The position numbers and the translations under genes were made by a program. The notes beneath the pieces are model-generated. The model saw only the letters and a program-made list of their open reading frames with translations. It did not search any database and had not been told where the DNA came from. Shown here in pieces: positions 1 to 7,681 of a DNA stretch of 64,000 nt. The stretch lies in assembly GCA_020638995.1 (NCBI GenBank), contig JACKHM010000002.1:1-64000 (forward strand), read 5' to 3'. The DNA comes from Planctomycetaceae bacterium. GTDB lineage: Bacteria > Planctomycetota > Planctomycetia > Pirellulales > Pirellulaceae. Each line of letters begins with the position of its first letter. The stretch's first letter is position 1.

Positions 1-1404
1 TTTCTCCTGAAACAATTCCACCAGTGAACGCAACTCTTCACACGCTCGTTGTCCGGCTTCGGGAAGACTGGCAACCACGGCGGGCTGACCGAGAACGTCC
101 CACAGGGGCTTTCCTTGTTGCACTGCCTCCCTGGTAAGCGATTCGACGCTCTTCCCACCCAGACCGCGCGGCGGAGTGTTGATGATTCTCAATAGCGAGA
201 CTTCGTCTGTCGGAGTATCGATCATCTTCATATACGCCAAAACGTCTCGTACCTCTTTTCGATCAAAGAACGACATGCCGCCGATCAGCACGTAGGGCAA
301 GCCTGCCTGTCGCAACTCGGCCTCAAATGCTCGCGGTTGTTCATTCGTGCGAAACAAGATCGCAAAGTCATTCGGTTCCCACTCGGGCTGCCGCAGAAGT
401 CGTCCGATGTCGGCCACAACACCTTCCGCCTCTTTTGTCTCGTTCGGATACTGTTCGATTCTCGGTTGTTTGCCTCCCGAACGTGCGGCCTTCAATTCTT
501 TCGGATGTCGCTTTTTGTTGAACGCAATGAGCCGATTTGCGACCGTCAGGATCTCGGCCGTCGAGCGATAGTTATTCTCCAGCCAGACCACTGTCGCATC
601 CGGCCAGTCTTTCGAAAAGCGGAGGATATGTTCGACTTCTGCGCCTCGCCAGCCGTAGATCGATTGATCGTCGTCCCCCACGACACAAAGGTTTCGATGG
701 TCCTGTGCCAGCGCCTTGACGATTCGATACTGGCTGCCGTTCGTGTCTTGATACTCGTCGATCAGCAAGTGATCAAACATCGCGGCTTCTTCGCACCGGA
801 CATCGTTAAAGTTGGTGAACAGCTCTTCGGTCAACAGCAGCAAATCGTCGAAGTCAACTGCCCCTCGTTGCTGCAATCCTTTCTGATAGCGACGATACGC
901 CATCGCTGCGAGATGTTCTTTGTCCGTACTTGCGATGGCAGCTGCGCCGGTTGGACGGATGCACTTGGTTTTCCATCCGCCGATGAAATACAGCAGATCG
1001 CCTGGACGAAGCGTTTCGTTAGGCACGCGAATCTCGCGAAGTACGCTGCGCGCCAGGCTCTCTTGATCGCCGCGATCGTAGATCGAGAATTTGGCAGGGT
1101 AACCCAGATGCTGGATCTGACGTCGCAGTACACGGACGCAATGCGAATGGAAAGTACAGGCGACAGGCTGCTTGTCGTTCTTCTTTCCCAGCAATCCGCC
1201 GATGCGTTCCTGCATCTCGGTGGCTGCCTTGTTGGTAAATGTCACGGCCAAGATGCGGTCAGCCGGAACCTTATGCTTGATTAAATTCGCTATGCGATAG
1301 GTAACAACGCGAGTCTTACCGGTTCCGGCGCCGGCGAGTACGAGCAGCGGTCCCGAGAGAGTATTGACCGCCTTCTGTTGGGGTGGGTTCAATCCATGAG
1401 CCAT
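1..1404 (-). CDS. UvrD/PcrA-type superfamily 1 DNA helicase, C-terminal part outside the window
   Basis: ATP-dependent 3'-5' DNA helicase of the UvrD/PcrA/Rep family, which acts in repair and in removing blocks to replication. The minus-strand reading starts MAHGLNPPQQKAV and has the Walker A motif GAGTGKT in the first 30 residues. It continues with the family motifs AVTFTNKAA, TFHS, DFDDLL, DEYQDTN, VGDDDQSIYGWRGA and ENYRST, in the usual order. The reading frame stays open to the window edge, so only about 468 N-terminal residues are visible, of the 650-750 usual for the family; motifs V and VI are only partly covered. The start is set by the first ATG before the conserved NPxQxxAV segment. 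UvrD, PcrA and Rep cannot be told apart from this part. Confidence 0.93.
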   Translation of the reverse strand, partial: MAHGLNPPQQKAVNTLSGPLLVLAGAGTGKTRVVTYRIANLIKHKVPADRILAVTFTNKAATEMQERIGGLLGKKNDKQPVACTFHSHCVRVLRRQIQHLGYPAKFSIYDRGDQESLARSVLREIRVPNETLRPGDLLYFIGGWKTKCIRPTGAAAIASTDKEHLAAMAYRRYQKGLQQRGAVDFDDLLLLTEELFTNFNDVRCEEAAMFDHLLIDEYQDTNGSQYRIVKALAQDHRNLCVVGDDDQSIYGWRGAEVEHILRFSKDWPDATVVWLENNYRSTAEILTVANRLIAFNKKRHPKELKAARSGGKQPRIEQYPNETKEAEGVVADIGRLLRQPEWEPNDFAILFRTNEQPRAFEAELRQAGLPYVLIGGMSFFDRKEVRDVLAYMKMIDTPTDEVSLLRIINTPPRGLGGKSVESLTREAVQQGKPLWDVLGQPAVVASLPEAGQRACEELRSLVELFQEK

Positions 1405-1631
1405 GCGAGTGATCGTAGCGGAAGGTGTGTCTCGAATGAATGGGGGTTTGGCTGACGGATAGGTTGGGCGGTTTTTGCGAGCACACCGTCTGATATTAAC
1501 ACACGTCAAGCCGATTCCTAGAAGATCGACGGCGGCGGGCTTTAAGTTAGTGGTTTGACGTCGCGCTTGAGGCAAACGATACTGTCTCTTCGTCCAATGT
1601 GTGATTCGCTCGATTTCTTAGAAAGACTCGC

Positions 1632-3035
1632 ATGACTTCTGAATTAGCGATGCGTCGCGACGGCTTCGTCTACGCCTCAGTGCCTTTAGTCTTGGCGTGC
1701 AGCTTGATCTTGGTTTGTGGTGACCTCATCGCAGCGCCGAACATCATCGTGATTCTTGCAGATGACCTAGGTTACGGCGATTTAAGTAGCTATGGGGCAA
1801 AGGACCTGCAGTCTCCCAACATCGATCAGCTGGTGTCGAGCGGGATTCGTTTTGACAACTTCTATGCCAACTGCCCGGTATGTTCGCCGACTCGCGCATC
1901 GCTGCTTACGGGGCGTTATCCGGAGCTCGTCGGTGTTCCGGGCGTCATACGTACACATGCTGAGAATAGTTGGGGGTATCTCGATCCAAATGCCGTCATG
2001 TTACCGGAAGTATTGCAACGAGCCGGCTATCATACTGCGATTGTTGGCAAGTGGCACTTAGGCTTGGAAACACCAAGTCTTCCTAACGAACGTGGCTTTC
2101 AGCGCTTCTACGGCTACCTTGGCGACATGATGGATGATTACTACGATCATCTTCGCCACGGCATCAATTACATGCGCCGCCAGAAAGCCGAAGTCGATCC
2201 TGAAGGACATGCTACCGATTTGTTCACGGCTTGGGCGTGTGAATATATCCAACAACAATCGGCTCAAGATTCGCCTTTCTTTCTCTACCTACCCTACAAC
2301 GCACCACATACTCCCATTCAGCCGCCGCAAGCGTGGTTCGAAAAAGTGAAACAGCGCGAAAAAGGAATCAGTGATCAACGAGCAAGACTTGTCGCCTTGA
2401 TCGAGCACCTAGACACGGGAGTTGGCCAAGTCATGGCGACGCTTCGCGAAACGGGGGTTGCCGAGAATACGTTGGTTATTTTTACTTCAGACAATGGCGG
2501 CCAGCTGAGTGTGGGTGCGAACAACGGTTCGCTGCGTGATGGCAAGCAAAGTATGTATGAGGGTGGAATTAAAGTTCCGTGTTGCGCAGTCTGGCCAAGC
2601 AAAATCTCGCCAGGTACACGGTCCGATCGAATGGCCGTCACGATGGATCTCTTTCCCACAATTTGCGATGTCGCAGGCGGAGAGATTGATCACGTGATCG
2701 ACGGTCGATCAATTCTTTCGACACTTATCGGTCGGGAAGAGCCAGAGGAAGAACGGGATCTGTTCTTCCATCGCCGAGAAGGCGGACAGCAGTATGGCGG
2801 GCTAACAATTAATGCACTGCGACGCGGCGACTGGAAGCTTCTGCAAAATAGTCCATTCGCGCCACTTGAGTTATACAACCTTAAACTAGACCCGTTGGAA
2901 GAACACGATTTGGCCAGCGAAAACCGCGGGAAGTTCAACGAGTTATCGGCGGCACTTCGGGTGCAGATCCAACGGGGCGGTGCAGTCCCTTGGCAGCCGC
3001 CAGCCCGCCGAGACGCCGAACGAGCGGACAAATGA
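1632..3035 (+). CDS. Secreted formylglycine-dependent sulfatase
   Basis: Type I sulfatase of the alkaline-phosphatase superfamily, predicted to hydrolyse sulfate esters, probably of a sulfated polysaccharide. A hydrophobic segment at residues 12-35 looks like a signal peptide. The metal-binding NIIVILADDLGYGD motif follows directly. The signature CSPTRASLLTGR places the cysteine that is oxidised to formylglycine at residue 84. GKWHLG and TSDNGG supply further active-site residues. At 467 aa it has normal length and both ends look complete. The gene stands alone and converges with the PHA-system gene, 4 bp away. No maturase is visible in the window. The substrate cannot be inferred. Three more sulfatases occur in the window, with low mutual similarity outside the motifs. 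Confidence 0.93.
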   Translation: MTSELAMRRDGFVYASVPLVLACSLILVCGDLIAAPNIIVILADDLGYGDLSSYGAKDLQSPNIDQLVSSGIRFDNFYANCPVCSPTRASLLTGRYPELVGVPGVIRTHAENSWGYLDPNAVMLPEVLQRAGYHTAIVGKWHLGLETPSLPNERGFQRFYGYLGDMMDDYYDHLRHGINYMRRQKAEVDPEGHATDLFTAWACEYIQQQSAQDSPFFLYLPYNAPHTPIQPPQAWFEKVKQREKGISDQRARLVALIEHLDTGVGQVMATLRETGVAENTLVIFTSDNGGQLSVGANNGSLRDGKQSMYEGGIKVPCCAVWPSKISPGTRSDRMAVTMDLFPTICDVAGGEIDHVIDGRSILSTLIGREEPEEERDLFFHRREGGQQYGGLTINALRRGDWKLLQNSPFAPLELYNLKLDPLEEHDLASENRGKFNELSAALRVQIQRGGAVPWQPPARRDAERADK

Positions 3036-3039
3036 TCGT

Positions 3040-3342
3040 TTATGCCAGAGCTTTTTCTAACTCGGCCTTGATCCCTTGCTCGATCTTGCCGCGAAAGGCG
3101 ACCGCTGCGAACGGGAGTTGTCCTTCGAGAACTGCAATTTGATCCTCGACAGTCAGTGCCCCCGTGATTGTGAAGCCAAAAGTCGTGAGCGAGAAGTCTA
3201 GTTTATTCTCCTGCCACGAGCCTCCGATCGCACTGACTTGATCTTTATATCGCTCTTGTACACGCTCAATAAACGTCTTGAGCTTTGCGGTTGCATCTTC
3301 TTTACCGAGCGTATGAGACACTTCCGTGCGAAATTCAGGCAT
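3040..3342 (-). CDS. Polyhydroxyalkanoic acid system family protein
   Basis: Small soluble protein of about 100 aa. It starts MPEFRTEVSHTLGKEDA and ends in a charged helix (EQGIKAELEKALA). The composition and the TFGFTITGALTVED core fit the PHA_gran_rgn / polyhydroxyalkanoic acid system family, whose role is unclear although it is often encoded near PHA granule genes. An upstream start 12 codons earlier is possible. The chosen ATG has a GAGGA ribosome-binding site about 6 bp upstream, whereas the longer start lies at the edge of a repeat element. No PHA synthase or phasin is nearby, so a granule role is not supported by context here. Confidence 0.75.
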   Translation of the reverse strand: MPEFRTEVSHTLGKEDATAKLKTFIERVQERYKDQVSAIGGSWQENKLDFSLTTFGFTITGALTVEDQIAVLEGQLPFAAVAFRGKIEQGIKAELEKALA

Positions 3343-3379
3343 TTCAGGTTCCTCGAGTAAATGGTGGGTTTCTACCACG

Positions 3380-3507
3380 GCTTAGTTACAGCCAAAAGCT
3401 CAGGCCACTGGCCCTGCCAGTATCTCTCAAGTTGAATGTCGGAGTGCGTTTGCACTGGCAGAGTCGGTGATGCGCGACTCGACGATTAAGCCGTAACTAA
3501 GCACTAG
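3380..3507 (-). repeat. MITE-like palindromic repeat, copy 1
   Basis: Non-coding element of 128 bp. Its minus strand begins CTAGTGCTTAGTTAC, and the plus-strand end at 3380-3389 repeats GCTTAGTTAC in inverted orientation. The interior carries a diverged inverted pair, CTGGCAGGGCCAGTGG and CTGCCAGTGCAAAC. It aligns almost end to end with the element at 6754-6888 in opposite orientation, roughly two thirds identical by eye. No coding capacity. It abuts the 5' end of the PHA-system gene. Confidence 0.7.
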
Positions 3508-3641
3508 GGCACAGTCTAGCAGATTCGTCGCAATCCGAGGATTCCCACTTTCGATCGCCAACTCCCTTCATCCAAGCCTCGCCCGATAGCACAAATACAA
3601 CGCGAGTCATTCGGGTGTGTGTGGCGCAATTGCTAAATCTT

Positions 3642-3845
3642 TCAGTCGAGATCCGCGTCGTTATATGTCTGGCGATCTTCCGGGTGCCACAACGGAAGGC
3701 CCTGTGCAAGACGCTCGGCGAGTACTTCGAGCTTGCTGCTGCTGCCTGGCATGGCGGGAGTTGAAGAATACTGCTCTTCCTTGGTTTCTTCCGGTTCGAA
3801 ATCCCAAATACCCTCTTTGATTGCTTCGAGTACCGAATTGGCCAC
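3642..3845 (-). CDS. Small acidic conserved hypothetical protein (67 aa)
   Basis: Acidic protein starting (V/M)ANSVLEAIKEGIWDFEPEE and ending in HPEDRQTYNDADLD. The GTG start is chosen because a perfect AGGAGG lies 7 bp upstream. The longer reading from an ATG 7 codons earlier would put that site inside the gene. There is no signal peptide, membrane segment or cysteine. The N-terminal segment looks like a recurrent planctomycete motif (recalled, not searched). Function unknown. It stands alone between a repeat element and mfnB. Confidence 0.6.
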   Translation of the reverse strand: MANSVLEAIKEGIWDFEPEETKEEQYSSTPAMPGSSSKLEVLAERLAQGLPLWHPEDRQTYNDADLD

Positions 3846-4101
3846 AACCTTGCCTCCTATTACCACTGACGAGATCTAATTCGAATGAACACTACTGAAA
3901 TGAGGTGCCTAGCAAAACATTGTTTTCGTGAAACGGTGCGATGAAATGTTGCTAGTGCGTTTCCAATATCAGGGGCTCGAAAATGAAAGTCAAGCAAATG
4001 CCGAGAAACTTTTTTTACTTCGTATCAAGCAGGGTTGACGTACGACTTCTTATCGCGCATCGAATTTGCGTTGATCATTCCAGGTCGACGAAATGTTCAA
4101 G

Positions 4102-4806
4102 CTAACAAGAAGAAGTTGAGAAGTCGCGCACTAGATCGACCAACGAATGGATCAAGGATTGATCGACTGCATCGCGTCGATCGCTGCGGCACACCGCGCC
4201 CCGAACACCGATATAGTCCGGTTCCAGACTCAAAGCACGAGCAATCAATTCTCCTCGCAATGAACCGGCGAGCACAACTTGCATGCCTGACCTTACCGCT
4301 TCTTTGCAAAGTGGTAACAACTCGCGCTCGCTCATGTGATCAAAGAGATGTCCTCGCGCTTTGGAGTAAGTATCTATGAGGATTGCACCACAGTTGAACT
4401 CGATTGCCCGTTGGAGTATCGAATCCGGGGCTGGGGAACCGGCGAGCAAATGATCTGCATAGATTACTGCGGCGCACGCGACACCTTGCGGCAATCTCTT
4501 AATCGCCGTGTGCCACCGGTCTTGCCAGGCCGAGTCGTCCTTGGATCGTGATAGGCCAATTTTTGCGAATCGCATGCCGTCGGCTTGTCGTGCACGATCG
4601 AGCGTTGCTCCGTCTTGCAGTTCGCCAAGAGCTGCACTCACGGGCCTCGCACCAGCGACGATATCAGTAACGGCTCTCCAGACACTTAGCTCCGCAGCAC
4701 CCAGTGCCCCATTCAAGGGTTCTTTGATGTCGATAATGTCGGCACCACCATAAAGCGCTGCTAACGCTTCGCTCGCATCACGCACACTCACCAGAAGTCC
4801 GGTCAT
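4102..4806 (-). CDS. mfnB: (5-formylfuran-3-yl)methyl phosphate synthase, MfnB family
   Basis: TIM-barrel enzyme of the MfnB/UPF0264 family. In archaea it condenses two glyceraldehyde-3-phosphate molecules to the furan precursor of methanofuran. Methylotrophs and planctomycetes use a related cofactor route with tetrahydromethanopterin-linked C1 enzymes. The protein opens MTGLLVSVRDASEA and has the conserved GGADIIDIKEPLNGALG, with the expected Schiff-base lysine at residue 28. Further landmarks are KIGLS, LIDTYSKARGHLFDHM and VVLAGSLR. At 234 aa its length is typical. The ATG overlaps the upstream membrane-protein gene by 4 bp (ATGA), so the two are probably translationally coupled. No other C1-pathway gene is in the window. 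Confidence 0.88.
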   Translation of the reverse strand: MTGLLVSVRDASEALAALYGGADIIDIKEPLNGALGAAELSVWRAVTDIVAGARPVSAALGELQDGATLDRARQADGMRFAKIGLSRSKDDSAWQDRWHTAIKRLPQGVACAAVIYADHLLAGSPAPDSILQRAIEFNCGAILIDTYSKARGHLFDHMSERELLPLCKEAVRSGMQVVLAGSLRGELIARALSLEPDYIGVRGAVCRSDRRDAVDQSLIHSLVDLVRDFSTSSC

Positions 4807-5402
4807 TCGGCTTCCTGCACTCGCGGCGGAACGGTTTCAGCTTCGACGCGTGCTTTTGCCTGGGCTCGAAGCTCGCGATGCGCAGTAATAAGGCAATCGT
4901 TCAATCGCTTTAGCAAATCACTCGTGATTGGTTCGCACCAAGTTCCGCGGATCGTTATATATCCGTCGCACCACAGCCCGAGCGCCGGTTTCACATCAAA
5001 GTGCTTCCATTGCTCGGCTGACTCCGCTAGCCGGATGACAATCATGGACGTCTCTTCGACATCTTTTCGGAACCCAATAAGCTGGGGTAGCAATGAAGGA
5101 CCCTGTCCAAGAAAAAAGCATTCGACAACGTCAATCGGCACTTGGATTGGCGGGCCGGGTCGTAGATTCACGAGCAGTCGTTCATTTGCGTATTGCAACC
5201 GAGGCCGGAACATCAGATAGAGGCACAGACCCAACGCGTATGCCAAGGCAATCGTCAGAACGCCAGTTGCCCAGCGCGTCAGGGAAGTCGACGCTAGAGA
5301 AAAGCCAATGACGGATGCCCCGAGCGCGGGTACGATCGCGATAATCCCTAGCCACAGTACGCGGCGGTTCGTGTGCAGCCATGTAACGCGTGTTCCAGAC
5401 AC
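4803..5402 (-). CDS. Membrane protein of unknown function, coupled to mfnB
   Basis: A 199-aa protein with two hydrophobic segments at about residues 13-33 and 42-64, followed by a soluble domain of about 110 residues and a charged tail (HRELRAQAKARVEAE). The hairpin followed by a short beta-rich domain resembles planctomycete PH-like membrane proteins in outline, but no family is recognised. The stop overlaps the mfnB start by 4 bp, so the two form a two-gene unit. Coupling to a cofactor gene may be incidental. Confidence 0.72.
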   Translation of the reverse strand: MSGTRVTWLHTNRRVLWLGIIAIVPALGASVIGFSLASTSLTRWATGVLTIALAYALGLCLYLMFRPRLQYANERLLVNLRPGPPIQVPIDVVECFFLGQGPSLLPQLIGFRKDVEETSMIVIRLAESAEQWKHFDVKPALGLWCDGYITIRGTWCEPITSDLLKRLNDCLITAHRELRAQAKARVEAETVPPRVQEAE

Positions 5403-5534
5403 GTAACGAGATCCGACAATAGCAGAATGAAAGATACAGCCAAGCTAGACGTCCTCCCAATGTAACAAAACCCGCCGGCTGTCACAGGCTGGCTGGTGGA
5501 GGGCGAGTTGACGTAGTTGAATGTGGCGAGCAAC

Positions 5535-6731
5535 CTATGCACAGAAATCAACCGGCGTGGCAGTTGTTGCTTCCACCGGAATTGGCTGTTTCCCCGCTGC
5601 CACTTGAATTTGAAACGAATCTCGCAGCGTTCCCGTTTGCACGTAGTTCTGCAGCCGCATCCGGACTGCTGGACTCATCTCGCCTCCCGCCCCAATTAGC
5701 ACCTCGTTATCAAGCGTCGTCACATCGACGGCGAAGATCGCGTTGTCGGGAATTTCGTTGAGCTTCATTCCACGGACGACGGTGTCGGACTTGATGCCCA
5801 CATGACCTTTCAGTGCAGTCACGATTTGTGGATCGTAATGGCCAGCACGATCACAGATTTCCGCCAACGCGAGTTCCGGGCGGTTACTGGCGGCAACCAT
5901 TGCCTCGAAGTCGGTAGCAATACGCAGTAGTCTCGCTCCCAGCGGTATTTGTTCGCCACGGACTGCGTCAGTCGGATATCCGCTGCCGTCAAAGTGCTTG
6001 TTTTGATAGTTGACGATCTCGCTAACACCCGCGAGCCTCGGAATGTTCTTTAACAAATCGCGTGCGACCTGTGGATGACCTTGGAGGATCGCGGTTTCTT
6101 CTGGCGAAAGCCACTCACTCCTGCGTACCTTTGCCCAAATTGTTTCAGGAACGGCGACGAGCCCGATATGGGAGAGAAGCGATGCAATCTCAAGCTCCCA
6201 GGTATCAGCAACTCCGAGGCGTCGCGCCAAGTCGGCGACGATGCGGCGAATGCGAGCCGCGCGGCCAAATGCGATGGGGTTGTTCAGCGATAGGATATCG
6301 ATCAATGCTTTGACGCTGCCGGTCAAAGTCTGAGAAAGTAACACACGCTCGGCAATGACCAGCCGGTATTGCTCGAGTGCTTGCTTGAGCGTCGTGGCGA
6401 GCAGATCTGACGGACAGGGTTTATTCAGGAAGCGGTAGATTCGACCATGATTAATCGCTTCGACAGCCGTGTTGAAGTCGGCTTGACCGGTCAGCATTAC
6501 CCGAACGGTGTCTGGACTTATCTCGCTGACATGAGTCAGAAATTGAATGCCGTTCATTTGCGGCATTCGCATGTCCGAAACTACGACGGCGAATGGGCCT
6601 TCACTCGCAATAGCTTCGAGTCCAACCTGCCCGCCTTCCGCGGTCACGAGATCAAAGTCTCGTTGCAATTGCCGCTGAACGCCCTGAAGTACTCGAGGTT
6701 CATCATCAACAAAGAGAATTCTCTCTGACAT
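5535..6731 (-). CDS. Response regulator with a degenerate HD-GYP-like output domain
   Basis: Residues 1-120 form a CheY-like receiver: VDDEP, phospho-acceptor D53 in VVVSDMRMPQMNG, and K104 in FLNKPC. Residues 135-310 have the HD-GYP fold pattern and keep HFDGSGYP at 246-253. The catalytic HD is not kept: where active c-di-GMP phosphodiesterases have HDIGK, this protein has SHIGL at 187-191. It may therefore bind rather than hydrolyse a cyclic dinucleotide, or rely on other residues. A C-terminal part of about 90 residues follows. The start at MSERILF, 7 codons inside the longest frame, has GGGG 5 bp upstream. No sensor kinase is adjacent. Confidence 0.85.
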   Translation of the reverse strand: MSERILFVDDEPRVLQGVQRQLQRDFDLVTAEGGQVGLEAIASEGPFAVVVSDMRMPQMNGIQFLTHVSEISPDTVRVMLTGQADFNTAVEAINHGRIYRFLNKPCPSDLLATTLKQALEQYRLVIAERVLLSQTLTGSVKALIDILSLNNPIAFGRAARIRRIVADLARRLGVADTWELEIASLLSHIGLVAVPETIWAKVRRSEWLSPEETAILQGHPQVARDLLKNIPRLAGVSEIVNYQNKHFDGSGYPTDAVRGEQIPLGARLLRIATDFEAMVAASNRPELALAEICDRAGHYDPQIVTALKGHVGIKSDTVVRGMKLNEIPDNAIFAVDVTTLDNEVLIGAGGEMSPAVRMRLQNYVQTGTLRDSFQIQVAAGKQPIPVEATTATPVDFCA

Positions 6732-6753
6732 ATCGCCCCTTTCAACCCGCAAG

Positions 6754-6888
6754 CTAGTGCATTGCTACAACTTGATTGTCGAGTTGTGTGCCACTGGCCG
6801 TACCAGTGCAAACCCACTTGGTGATTCAGCTTGGGAAGCACCGGCAGGGCCAGTGGCACCCTAACTCTTTGCTGTAACCATGCACTAG
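6754..6888 (+). repeat. MITE-like palindromic repeat, copy 2
   Basis: Element of 135 bp with terminal inverted repeats of 15 bp (CTAGTGCATTGCTAC at the left; GTAACCATGCACTAG at the right), matching at 13 of 15 positions. Inside lie CCACTGGCCGTACCAGTG and CGGCAGGGCCAGTGGCAC, which can fold back on each other. It is homologous over its length to the element at 3380-3507, which lies in the other orientation. It has no open reading frame of its own and sits immediately upstream of the REC-HD-GYP-like gene. Confidence 0.75.
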
Positions 6889-6992
6889 TGCTCTGTCAGA
6901 CTAAACAAGTTTGTATGCGACTGGCTGAGGCAGTCGCACTCAGCCAGACTTCCAACTGTGACAAGGCACTCGTCGTTTCACAACTCTAGTGC
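6885..6992. repeat. CTAGTGC-bounded segment with a hairpin, next to MITE copy 2
   Basis: The segment begins at the CTAGTGC that overlaps the right end of the preceding element and ends at a second CTAGTGC at 6986-6992. It contains the perfect 8-bp stem TGCGACTG/CAGTCGCA at 6916-6938 with a 7-base loop. The start, CTAGTGCTCTGTCAGACT, resembles the flank of copy 1 (CTAGGGCACAGTCTAG). It may be part of the same repeat family or a separate palindromic unit. Confidence 0.4.
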
Positions 6993-7031
6993 GCGAATGG
7001 GGTTGAGGTGAACGAATTGGCGGAACGCAGG

Positions 7032-7469
7032 TTATGGTGCGCTGGCCAAGAGAGTTTCGACAAGCTGCAACAAATCGGCGACGCGCTGTTCAGCCTTGTC
7101 GATGACTGCAGCGGCTCCGAGGCGTTCGAGGTGGTGTCGCATACCTGGGTAGTTTTGTGACGTATTCACAATAACCGGAATACCTCGTGTTTCCGGACTG
7201 TCCTTTAGGCATTCCAGCATGTCGGCGCCGCCACCGTTGGCCATACCTAATTCGGTTATAATGGCGTCAGGAGTTTTGCTGATAGCAAGCCAATATCCCT
7301 GCATGCCGGTTGCGGCGCGTAAGATCCGCACTCCGGGAGCTTTTAGAGCTTGCGATATTTGGTCGGCCGACGTCGGATCGTGGTCAACGACAAGGACTGT
7401 AAAGTGGCGAGGCGGTAATGGAGTAACGAATGATCCTGTGGCTGACGTCGTCCCTTGGTCGAGACTCAT
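7032..7469 (-). CDS. Stand-alone receiver-domain protein with Glu in place of the phospho-Asp
   Basis: Single receiver domain of 145 aa with a 20-residue lead. The acidic pocket VVDHD (D29, D31), the switch threonine region VIVNTSQN and the lysine at 125 (VIDKAEQ) are present. The expected phospho-acceptor aspartate is glutamate at 73 (IITELGM). In receivers this change often mimics the phosphorylated state, so the protein may be constitutively active or an adaptor. The start was chosen because AGGAGC lies 6 bp upstream; a much longer upstream frame has poor composition. It is divergent from the methyltransferase gene, 212 bp away. Confidence 0.78.
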   Translation of the reverse strand: MSLDQGTTSATGSFVTPLPPRHFTVLVVDHDPTSADQISQALKAPGVRILRAATGMQGYWLAISKTPDAIITELGMANGGGADMLECLKDSPETRGIPVIVNTSQNYPGMRHHLERLGAAAVIDKAEQRVADLLQLVETLLASAP

Positions 7470-7681
7470 GGCGAAGCTCCTAGCTTGTGTTACCGAATGG
7501 TTCACAGACCGACCTTTGACAGAGTTGCCCGTCGTGCTAGCGGTCAGCCGCGTGAAACGCGGGGAGGAGTTTAGCAGACCACCTAAACTATACAACACGA
7601 TTTCGGCGATTGCGTTCGTGAAACGTGAGTGAGACTGAGCGTTCGCGAAAGCACAACCGTTATGGCTTGGGAGAACTCTGA

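Noticed and set aside
337..1284. 315-codon plus-strand reading frame opposite the helicase gene
   Set aside because: It is the antisense shadow of a gene with clear helicase motifs and has no domain of its own.
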